From Kineococcus rubinsiae (lineage in GTDB: Bacteria; Actinomycetota; Actinomycetes; Actinomycetales; Kineococcaceae), in NCBI RefSeq assembly GCF_011839805.1, contig NZ_VWPY01000008.1, forward strand, positions 47,909 through 111,908: a stretch of DNA of 64,000 nucleotides, written 5' to 3'. Positions 38,063-45,139 of the stretch are shown one piece after another. Below the pieces are notes generated by a model. That model made no database searches. It was not told the origin of the DNA and worked only from the letters and a program-made list of their open reading frames with translations. The position numbers were made by a program, and so were the translations under genes. The stretch's first letter is position 1. The number at the start of each line of letters is the position of its first letter.

Positions 38063-39313
38063 TCAGGCCGCGGACCCCGGGCGGCGCCGCTGCAGGACGG
38101 CGAAGCTCCCGGCCGCGACGACGACCAGCACGGGGAACGCCACCGCGAGCAGGATCCCGACGCGCAGGCCGGAGCCGTCGTCGGCCGGCAGCGCGGCCGA
38201 GAGGCGCTGCAGGACACCCGAGGAGCTCGTCGACGCCTCGGCCAGGACCCCGGCGGCCCAGGGACCCACGGCCCCGCCCGCGTCCCCCGCGACGGCGAGC
38301 ACGCCGAACATCGCGGCCCCGCCGAGGGGGAAGCGCGCCGCCGCGAGGCTGAAGGCGCCGGGCCAGAGCAGGCTGACGGCGAGCCCGCAGACGGCGCAGC
38401 CGACGAGGCTCGCGACGGGGCTGGGCGAGGCCGCCGCGAGCACGTAGCAGGCGGCCGCCAGGACGCCCGAGACCGTGAGCGCGGGCACCAGGGGGACCCG
38501 GGTGCCCAGCAGGCCGTACGCCATGCGCCCCAGCCCCATGAGGACGGCGAACAGCGCCGGGCCGGCGAGGTCGCCGGCGACCTTGCCCACCCCGAGGCCC
38601 TGCTCGGCGTACAGCGAGGACCACTGCGACATCGTGAGCTCGGCGGCCCCCGCGGCCAGCATGAGCAGCAGCACGGCCGCGAACGCCGGCGCCCGCAGCA
38701 GCGAGGTCAGGCTCGTGCGGTGCTCGTCGGGCACGGTGTCGGGCAGCGGGACCCGGGTGAACACCACGAGGTTCGCGAGCGGCACGAGCGCCCACAGCAC
38801 GGGCAGCAGCTGCCAGTTCTGCTCGCCGATCGCCGCGAGCAGCAGGGTCGTCCCGACGACCACCGCGACCTGGCCCCAGCAGTAGAACGAGTGCAGCAGG
38901 CTCATCTGCGCGGCCTTGCCCTCGGCCGGGCTGGGCAGCGCCTCGACCACGGGGCTGACGAGGACCTCCAGCAGCCCACCGCCGACCGCGTAGACGACCA
39001 CAGCGACGGCCAGTCCCGCCGCGGGGCTCGGCCCCCACTGCGGCCCGGCGGCCAGCAGCAGCAGCCCGGCGACGGCGAGGACGTGGGCCAGGACCAGCGG
39101 CACGCGGTACCCGACCCGGTCGACGACCTTGACGGCCACCACGTCGGTGACGAGCTGGGTCGCGAAGTTCAGCAGCACCAGGCGGCCGAGGACGTCGAGA
39201 GGCACGTCGTAGCGGCGCTGGAACACGATGAACAGCAGCGGCGCCAGGTTGTTGACGACGGCCTGCGTGACGTAGCCGGTGTAGCAGGCACGCCGGGTGG
39301 CGGTGGGGGTCAC
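38063..39313 (-). CDS. MFS transporter, FucP-like
   Basis: 416 residues, about twelve TM helices, from GTG 39313 (GGGAG upstream). VVNNLAPLLFIVFQRRYDVPLDVLGRLVLLNF, GGGLLEVLVSPVVEALP and SLLHSFYCWGQVAVVVGTTLLL fit the fucose permease-like FHS/MFS group. It lies 120 bases upstream of dhaK on the same strand, so it probably imports the polyol or keto-sugar used by DhaKL. Confidence 0.85.
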   Translation of the reverse strand: MTPTATRRACYTGYVTQAVVNNLAPLLFIVFQRRYDVPLDVLGRLVLLNFATQLVTDVVAVKVVDRVGYRVPLVLAHVLAVAGLLLLAAGPQWGPSPAAGLAVAVVVYAVGGGLLEVLVSPVVEALPSPAEGKAAQMSLLHSFYCWGQVAVVVGTTLLLAAIGEQNWQLLPVLWALVPLANLVVFTRVPLPDTVPDEHRTSLTSLLRAPAFAAVLLLMLAAGAAELTMSQWSSLYAEQGLGVGKVAGDLAGPALFAVLMGLGRMAYGLLGTRVPLVPALTVSGVLAAACYVLAAASPSPVASLVGCAVCGLAVSLLWPGAFSLAAARFPLGGAAMFGVLAVAGDAGGAVGPWAAGVLAEASTSSSGVLQRLSAALPADDGSGLRVGILLAVAFPVLVVVAAGSFAVLQRRRPGSAA

Positions 39314-39442
39314 GGGGCTCCCGGGAGGTGGCGGGCGGAGGGTGCGGCCCCGAGGCTGCCCGATCCGGCGGCGCGGTGCACCGGCCGGGTCGTGCGCGAG
39401 GCGTGCAGGGGGGAGGGCCGGGCGGGGTCCTACGCTGCGCGC

Positions 39443-39958
39443 GTGGACGTCCGCGTGGTCGCGATCGACGAGGCGCAGTGGCGCGCCTACCGGGCGATCC
39501 GGCTCGAGATGCTCGCCGACACCCCCCTCGCCTTCGGCGAGACCCTCGAGCACGCCCTCGCGCTGGACGACGCGGAGTGGCGCTTCCGGGCCCGCCGCTG
39601 CGCCACGCCGGGCAACGCCGGGTGGGCCGCGGTCGGCGCGGACGGGCGCTGGCTGGGCACGATGTCGGCCTTCGTGCACCCCGTCGAGGGGCCCTTCCTC
39701 GTGTCGGTCTTCGTCGCCCCGGGCCACCGGGGGCGGGCCGCGGGGGTCGCCGACGCGCTGCTGGACGAGGCCCTGGCCTGGGTGGGGCGCCAGGCCGAGG
39801 GCGGCAGCGTGCTGCTGCACGTGCACGAGGCCAACGAGCGCGCCCGGGGGTTCTACCGCCGGCGCGGCTTCGCGGAGACCGGTGTGCGGCTCCCGTACAG
39901 CCTCGACGAGACGACCGACGAGGTCGAGATGCGGCTGACCCTGCCGACGGTCCCCTGA
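39443..39958 (+). CDS. GNAT N-acetyltransferase
   Basis: 171 residues from GTG 39443. The fold is shown by VVAIDEAQWRAYRAIRLEMLADTPLAFGETL (N-terminal GNAT helix), the acetyl-CoA pyrophosphate loop VFVAPGHRGRAAGVADALLDEAL (Q/RxxGxA-like) and VHEANERARGFYRRRGFAETG. Substrate unknown. Divergent from the MFS gene. Confidence 0.87.
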   Translation: MDVRVVAIDEAQWRAYRAIRLEMLADTPLAFGETLEHALALDDAEWRFRARRCATPGNAGWAAVGADGRWLGTMSAFVHPVEGPFLVSVFVAPGHRGRAAGVADALLDEALAWVGRQAEGGSVLLHVHEANERARGFYRRRGFAETGVRLPYSLDETTDEVEMRLTLPTVP

Positions 39959-40143
39959 ACCTCCCGCTCCAGGCCCCGGGGGCCGCCGCGGATCGTGGAG
40001 CGTTCACGCGGTTCACCCGCCTGTCACTCGCAGTGACGACATCCGACGTCTCGAAGTGCTCAAGCCAGCGTGGGCGCACGCCGAAGCCTGGGTTGTCAGT
40101 CACTGAGAGTCTCCGGACTTCACCAGCCTCGAGGAGCCCCGCC

Positions 40144-40365
40144 GTGTCCCTGCCCCGTGCGTTCGCCGCCGTCGTCGTCAGCGGTGCGCTCCTCACCGGC
40201 GCAGCCGCGCTCGCCCCCGCGGCCTCCGCCGCTCCGGTCGCGAAGGCCACCAAGGCCTCCACCGCGACCGTCACGGTGACCACCCGCGCCACGGCCCCCG
40301 CGGGTCACCTGCGCGTGATCATCGCCGGCTCCCTGAACGTCGCCCTCAAGGGTCACCTCCGCTGA
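40144..40365 (+). CDS. Very small secreted protein
   Basis: 73 residues from GTG 40144 (GAGGAG 7 bases upstream). A textbook Sec signal peptide (SLPRAFAAVVVSGALLTGAAALAPAASA) leaves a mature chain of only about 44 residues, Lys/Thr/Ala/Val-rich and basic (ends LNVALKGHLR), without cysteines. Not recognised. The 180-base leader before it is less GC-rich than its surroundings. Could be a surface or signalling peptide; no biosynthetic partner is adjacent. Confidence 0.62.
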   Translation: MSLPRAFAAVVVSGALLTGAAALAPAASAAPVAKATKASTATVTVTTRATAPAGHLRVIIAGSLNVALKGHLR

Positions 40366-40426
40366 TCGGCCCAGTCCCCGCGCGCCCTGGTCGTTGAGGC
40401 CTCACGCGTAGCCCCAGAATGACCTC

Positions 40427-42238
40427 ATGGCGCGGATCGAGGACTACGCCCTCCTGGGCGACTTGCACACCGCGGCGCTGGTCGACCGCACGGGGTCGAT
40501 CGACTGGCTCTGCTTCCCGCGCTTCGATTCGCCGGCCTGCTTCGCGGCGCTGCTCGACACCCCCGACGCGGGGCGCTGGCGGATCGGCCCGAGCGGCGGC
40601 GCGTCCTGCACGCGGCGCCGCTACGTGGACAGCTCGCTCGTCCTGGAGACGGAGTGGGACACCCCCGACGGGACCGTCCGCGTCACCGACTTCATGCCGC
40701 CCCGCGGCAACCACCCCGACGTCATCCGCATCGTCGAGGGCCTCGAGGGCGAGGTCCGGATGTCCTCCGAGCTCGCGCTGCGCTTCGACTACGGCTCGAT
40801 CGTGCCGTGGGTGCGCCGGCGCGGTGACGAGCTCGAGGCCGTCGCCGGCCCCGACTCGGTGTGGTTCTGGTCGACCGCGCCCATCGAGGGCCGCGACCTC
40901 ACGTCGGTGTCCGACTTCACCGTCCACGAGGGCGAGAAGGTCCCGTTCGTCCTGACGTGGGGCAAGAGCCACGAGGACATGCCGCACCGTCCCGACCCGT
41001 ACCACGCGCTGCAGGACTCCCTGGACTTCTGGGCGGACTGGAGCTCCACCACGGCCGTGCCGATGACCGGCCCGTGGGGCGACGCCGTCAACCGCTCCCT
41101 CACCGTGCTGAAGGCCATGACGTACGCCCCGACGGGCGGCATCGTCGCGGCCGTCACGACCTCGCTGCCCGAGGAGCTCGGCGGCTCCCGCAACTGGGAC
41201 TACCGCTACTGCTGGCTGCGCGACGCGACGTACACGCTGCAGGCGCTGCTGCTGTCCGGGCACGTCGAGGAGGCGGCCGCGTGGCGCGCGTGGCTGCTGC
41301 GCACGGTCGCGGGCGACCCCGGGGACCTGCAGATCATGTACGGCCTCGACGGGACCCGCCGCCTGCCGGAGCTGGAGCTGGACTGGCTCAAGGGCTACGA
41401 GGGCTCCTCGCCCGTGCGCATCGGCAACGCCGCCGCGGGGCAGCTGCAGCTCGACGTGTGGGGCGAGGTCCTCGACAGCCTCTTCCTCGCGCGCCAGGCG
41501 GGGCTGGAGAACGAGGAGGACGACTCCTGGAACCTGCAGAAGGCGCTCATGCACCACCTCGAGGCGCGCTGGCAGGAGCCCGACAACGGGCTGTGGGAGA
41601 TGCGCGGCCCCCGGCGGCACTTCACCCACTCCAAGGTCATGGCGTGGGTCGCGGCCGACCGCATGGTCCGCAGCGCCGAGGAATTCGGGCTGCCCGGTCC
41701 TGTGCAGCGCTGGCGGCGGGTGCGCGAGGAGATCCGCACCGACGTCCTCACCCACGGGGTCTCGGCGACCACCGGGGCGTTCACCCAGTCCTACGGCTCC
41801 GAGGCGCTCGACGCGAGCCTCCTGCTGATCCCCCGCGTGGGGTTCCTGCCCTTCGACGACCCGCGCGTGGTCGCGACCGTCGAGGCCGTGCAGCGCGAGC
41901 TCACCCACGACGGGCTGGTGCTGCGCTACAAGGTGGAGGAGGCCGAGGACGGCCTGCCGGGTTCCGAGGGCGTGTTCCTCGCCTGCTCGTTCTGGCTGGT
42001 CGACGCCCTGCAGGGCATCGGCCGCACCGAGGAGGCCGTGGCCCTGTTCGACAAGCTCCTCGCCCTGCGCAACGACCTGGGCCTGCTCGCGGAGGAGTAC
42101 GACCCGGTCTCCAAGCGGCAGCTGGGCAACTTCCCGCAGGCGTTCAGCCACTTCCCGCTGGTCGTGGCGGCGCACCACCTGGCCGGCGGCCGCGGCGAGC
42201 GCAGCGACGACCCGGACGGCGAGGCCGCCCGGGACTGA
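40427..42238 (+). CDS. GH15 family glycosidase (glucoamylase/trehalase-like)
   Basis: 603 residues. An N-terminal beta-sandwich (IEDYALLGDLHTAALVDRTGSIDWLCFPRFDSPACF) leads to the (alpha/alpha)6 barrel with GGSRNWDYRYCWLRDATYTLQALL and later EEYDPVSKRQLGNFPQAFSH, the second catalytic region. This is the actinobacterial GH15 group, some of which are trehalases, others glucoamylases. No signal peptide: cytosolic. Monocistronic. Confidence 0.92.
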   Translation: MARIEDYALLGDLHTAALVDRTGSIDWLCFPRFDSPACFAALLDTPDAGRWRIGPSGGASCTRRRYVDSSLVLETEWDTPDGTVRVTDFMPPRGNHPDVIRIVEGLEGEVRMSSELALRFDYGSIVPWVRRRGDELEAVAGPDSVWFWSTAPIEGRDLTSVSDFTVHEGEKVPFVLTWGKSHEDMPHRPDPYHALQDSLDFWADWSSTTAVPMTGPWGDAVNRSLTVLKAMTYAPTGGIVAAVTTSLPEELGGSRNWDYRYCWLRDATYTLQALLLSGHVEEAAAWRAWLLRTVAGDPGDLQIMYGLDGTRRLPELELDWLKGYEGSSPVRIGNAAAGQLQLDVWGEVLDSLFLARQAGLENEEDDSWNLQKALMHHLEARWQEPDNGLWEMRGPRRHFTHSKVMAWVAADRMVRSAEEFGLPGPVQRWRRVREEIRTDVLTHGVSATTGAFTQSYGSEALDASLLLIPRVGFLPFDDPRVVATVEAVQRELTHDGLVLRYKVEEAEDGLPGSEGVFLACSFWLVDALQGIGRTEEAVALFDKLLALRNDLGLLAEEYDPVSKRQLGNFPQAFSHFPLVVAAHHLAGGRGERSDDPDGEAARD

Positions 42239-42247
42239 GCCGGTCCG

Positions 42248-42269
42248 GGCGGGTGGTCCCGCACCCGCC
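42248..42269. terminator. Hairpin between GH15 and vapC genes
   Basis: Arms GGCGGGTG (42248-42255) and CACCCGCC (42262-42269) with a 6-base loop lie between convergent genes. Confidence 0.5.
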
Positions 42270-42285
42270 GTCCGTGCGCGCCCCG

Positions 42286-42657
42286 CTACAGGAGCCGGAC
42301 GTCGTAGTCGCCGAACCGTCGGTCGACGGTGAGCAGCTGCAGACCGCGTCGGGCGGCCTGCGCGATGAGCATGCGGTCGAACGGGTCGTCGTGGTGGCGG
42401 GGCAGCGCCCCGGCGGCCAGGCCGTCCTCCACCGTGACCGCCAGCTCGGTGAAACCCTGACGCTGCAGCTCCTCGCGGAGGCCGTCCGGCGCGGTCAGCT
42501 TGCCGAGAGCAGCCTCGATCGACATCTCCCAGGCCGTGGCCGCCGAGACGAGCACCTCCTGCTCGTCGTCCGCCACGGCCGCACGCATCCGCTCGGGGAG
42601 ACGCTCGTCGTCGGCCAGCCACCACAGGAGGACGTGGGTGTCGAGGAGGAGGCTCAC
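42286..42657 (-). CDS. vapC: PIN-domain toxin, VapC-like
   Basis: 123 residues from GTG 42657, overlapping the antitoxin stop (GTGA). PIN-domain acidic residues are visible: Asp in LLLDTHVLLWWL, Glu in SAATAWEMSIEAALGKL, Asp in HHDDPFDRMLIAQA and Asp in TVDRRFGDYDV. The 'DTHVLLWWLADD' opening is typical of VapC toxins that pair with Phd/YefM-type antitoxins. Likely ribonuclease. Confidence 0.93.
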   Translation of the reverse strand: MSLLLDTHVLLWWLADDERLPERMRAAVADDEQEVLVSAATAWEMSIEAALGKLTAPDGLREELQRQGFTELAVTVEDGLAAGALPRHHDDPFDRMLIAQAARRGLQLLTVDRRFGDYDVRLL

Positions 42658-42905
42658 GGGACGTGCGGGTCGAGGTCGTCCTGGAAGGCCGCGACCAGCT
42701 CGGGCGGGGACTCGTCGAAGTCGGCGGCCATGACCACCCGTCCCTTCCAGGACCCGGGACGGCGGACCCCTCGTGAGCGGGCCGGCACCAGCCGGGCCAC
42801 GGGCTTGCCCGCGCGGGCGATGACCACGTCCTCGCCGCGCTCCACCGCCTCGAGCAGGCGGGACAGGTGCGTCTTCGCCTCGTGCACGTTCACCGTCTGC
42901 GTCAC
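42654..42905 (-). CDS. Phd/YefM-type antitoxin
   Basis: 83 residues from GTG 42905 with GGTGGAG upstream. VNVHEAKTHLSRLLEAVERGEDVVIARAGKPVARLVP is the complete Phd/YefM DNA-binding unit; the C-terminal tail (FDESPPELVAAFQDDLD) would wrap the toxin. It normally represses its own operon; the tandem decamers just upstream (42935-43005) are a plausible operator. Confidence 0.94.
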   Translation of the reverse strand: MTQTVNVHEAKTHLSRLLEAVERGEDVVIARAGKPVARLVPARSRGVRRPGSWKGRVVMAADFDESPPELVAAFQDDLDPHVP

Positions 42906-42934
42906 GACTCCACCTTACGGACCACGACGGGCCG

Positions 42935-43005
42935 AGTCGACTAAGTCGGACTAAGTCGGACTAAGTCAGACTGAGTCAGACTGGGTCGAGTCGAGTCGGA
43001 CTGAG
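42935..43005. repeat. Tandem decamer repeat upstream of the toxin-antitoxin operon
   Basis: The unit CTAAGTCGGA is repeated at 42941-42950, 42951-42960 and 42961-42970 (one change), 42971-42980 (two changes), followed by decayed GAGTCG copies to 43005. It occupies the spacer between the antitoxin start (42905, minus) and the end of the DinB-like gene. Markedly AT-richer than its flanks. Confidence 0.85.
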
Positions 43006-43019
43006 CGCGACCGCCCGCC

Positions 43020-43571
43020 TCAGTAGCCGGTGCGGCCGTCGACGGCCTCGCGCAGCAGGTCCGCGTGGCCGAGGTGGCGCGCGTACTCCTCGACGAGGTG
43101 GGTGAGGATCCACCGCAGGTTCACGGGGCGCCCGCGCCGCAGCCCGCGCACCGGGGCCGCCAGGTCCGTCCAGGACGCGGTGTTCGCGCGGGTCGTGACG
43201 AGCTCGGCCCGGTAGGCCGCGACGTCGTCCGCGGCGGTCGCGGCGTCGACGTCGTCGAAGTCGCCGTCCGGGCTGTCCGGCACGCAGTAGTAGTCGGGCA
43301 CGTCCTGCTCGTCGAGCAGGACGACCCGCAGCCAGTACGCCTCGACCTCCGTGAGGTGCCGGACGATCCCGGCCAGGCTCATCGTGGACGGCGGGACGGC
43401 CCGCCGGACGAGCTGCTCAGCGTCCAGCCCGGCGACCTTCAGCAGCAGGGTGTCGCGGTACAGGTCGAGCCAGTGGTCGAGCACGGCCCGCTCGTCGCCC
43501 GTCATGGGCCCGTCGGAGCGGGTGTCCTCGTGCTCGGCGACGACGGGGGCGCTCGTGCTCGGCTCGGTCAC
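43020..43571 (-). CDS. DinB/DUF664-like protein
   Basis: 183 residues from GTG 43571. The four-helix DinB-like bundle of the DUF664 group is indicated by LDHWLDLYRDTLLLKVAGLDAEQLVRRAVPPSTMSLAGIVRHLTEVEAYWLR and WILTHLVEEYARHLGHADLLREAVDG, with His residues in the metal-site positions (RHLTEVE, HLVEEYARHLGH). Such proteins are often mycothiol-dependent transferases in actinobacteria. Substrate unknown. Confidence 0.88.
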   Translation of the reverse strand: MTEPSTSAPVVAEHEDTRSDGPMTGDERAVLDHWLDLYRDTLLLKVAGLDAEQLVRRAVPPSTMSLAGIVRHLTEVEAYWLRVVLLDEQDVPDYYCVPDSPDGDFDDVDAATAADDVAAYRAELVTTRANTASWTDLAAPVRGLRRGRPVNLRWILTHLVEEYARHLGHADLLREAVDGRTGY

Positions 43572-43620
43572 GGTGGTGAGCCTGCCACCGCGGCGCGGTG
43601 CGGCGCTGGAGCCCGGCCCC

Positions 43621-44268
43621 TCAGCCGTGGTGCGCGCCGGAGCGCCCGTCGCGCGACCCGGCGTAGGCCGCCTCGCGCACGTGCTGCCAACCCACCGGCA
43701 TCTCCAGGCCCGGGAACGGGTGCAGCACCGGGTCGTAGGTGATGACCTGCTCGGGCGCGGTCGAGGGGTCGTCGAGCAGGCGCAGCTCCGCGAAGGGCCG
43801 CCACGGCCCGCGGGGCTCGGCCACCGCGAGCAGGAACCGCCCGTCGCGCCAGCGGGACCCGACGACGAGCAGACCGCGGGCGGTGCGGAACGCGGAGATG
43901 CTGGAGTAGGTGGGGCGCCGCCAGTGCGCGCTGGGCAGCGGGAAGCGCCGGGCGGGCCAGCGGTCCGCGCTGGAGGCGAGCAGCAGGTCCCACGGGTCGC
44001 CCGCGGGGCTGCTGACCCGCACGGCGATGCCGAGCACGTCGGGCAGCGGGGCGGGCAGCCCGGCGCCGCGGGAGAACCGGACGACGGCCCGGTCGACGCC
44101 GGCCTCGTCGATCCACGCCACGCCCGTGCCGGGGTGCAGCCCGTGGCGCACGACGTCGGCGGCCACGACCGTGCCGACGGTGTGCACCGCCTTCGCCGAG
44201 CGCAGCCTCGCGGCGAGCCGGAAGGCCCCGGCGACGACGTCGTCCAGCAGGCGCACCGTTCGATCCAC
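43621..44268 (-). CDS. Conserved actinobacterial protein, catalase-like fold (weak)
   Basis: 215 residues from GTG 44268 (GAGGA about 8 bases upstream). The segment VVRFSRGAGLPAPLPDVLGIAVRV...DLLLASSAD recalls the small catalase-related proteins of actinobacteria, some of which databases label 'phosphodiesterase' without evidence. No full catalase active site is seen. Function not assignable. Confidence 0.6.
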   Translation of the reverse strand: MDRTVRLLDDVVAGAFRLAARLRSAKAVHTVGTVVAADVVRHGLHPGTGVAWIDEAGVDRAVVRFSRGAGLPAPLPDVLGIAVRVSSPAGDPWDLLLASSADRWPARRFPLPSAHWRRPTYSSISAFRTARGLLVVGSRWRDGRFLLAVAEPRGPWRPFAELRLLDDPSTAPEQVITYDPVLHPFPGLEMPVGWQHVREAAYAGSRDGRSGAHHG

Positions 44269-44348
44269 GCGCCGATCCTCGGGGACGCGCGGCGCTCCCG
44301 CACCCGGGCACGGTCCCTCGCACCGGGCCGTCGCGCGCGGGCCGGGAA

Positions 44349-45086
44349 CTACCCGGGGAGGCGGTAGACCGAGACGTGCGACGTCGACTCCGCGGTGAAC
44401 TCCGCGCCCGCGAAGTCGGCGTCGCGGGTCTCGAGGACGAACCCGGCCAGCTGCGCCATGAGGTCGAGCTCGGAGGGCCACACGTAGCGGTGGGGGCTGC
44501 GGAACACCTCGGCCGAGCGGCCCGCGCCGAAGCGCACGTGGTGGGAGACCAGCTGCTGCGCGAGCACGTCGTAGGTGTCCACCCCCAGGTAGCCGGGTTC
44601 CTGCGCGAAGACGGCGGCGCCCGCACCGGGTGGCAGGGAGCGCAGGTCGGGGACGAACAGCTCGACGAGGAACCGCCCGCCCGGGCGCAGGTGGCGGGCG
44701 GCGTTGCGGAAGCACGCGACCTGCCCGGCCTGCGTCACCAGGTTCGAGATCGTGTTGAACACCAGGTAGACGAGGGAGAACTCCCCGGGCACCCGGGTCG
44801 TGGCCATGTCGCCCAGCACGACCGGCAGGGCCGTCTCGTCCGCCTTCTCGCGCAACCGGTCCACCATCGGCCGGCTCAGCTCGAGGCCGGTCACGGCGAC
44901 GCCCCGCGCGGCGAGCGGCAGGGCCACCCGGCCGGTCCCGACGGCGAACTCGAGCACCGGGCCGCCGGCCGCCTCGGCGACGAGGCGCTCCACGGCGGGG
45001 TCGAGGACGCCGGGCGCGAACATCCCCGTCCCGGGGGTGTCGTAGCGCCGGGCGGCCTCGTCGTCCCACACGTCCTGCTGCTGCAC
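44349..45086 (-). CDS. Class I SAM-dependent methyltransferase
   Basis: 245 residues from GTG 45086. Motif I is VLEFAVGTGRVALPLA, motif II-like region VTGLELSRPMVDRLREKA, and LVYLVFNTISNLVTQAGQVACFRNAARHLRPGGRFLVELFVP covers motifs III-IV. This is the ubiquinone/menaquinone-type 'methyltransf_25' fold. The substrate is unknown. The spacer to the EAL gene is 54 bases on the same strand. Confidence 0.88.
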   Translation of the reverse strand: MQQQDVWDDEAARRYDTPGTGMFAPGVLDPAVERLVAEAAGGPVLEFAVGTGRVALPLAARGVAVTGLELSRPMVDRLREKADETALPVVLGDMATTRVPGEFSLVYLVFNTISNLVTQAGQVACFRNAARHLRPGGRFLVELFVPDLRSLPPGAGAAVFAQEPGYLGVDTYDVLAQQLVSHHVRFGAGRSAEVFRSPHRYVWPSELDLMAQLAGFVLETRDADFAGAEFTAESTSHVSVYRLPG

Positions 45087-45139
45087 GCCGTCCAGGGTGC
45101 TCGGCGGCCGGAACCCCCGTCCACCGGTTTCCCCGCCCG

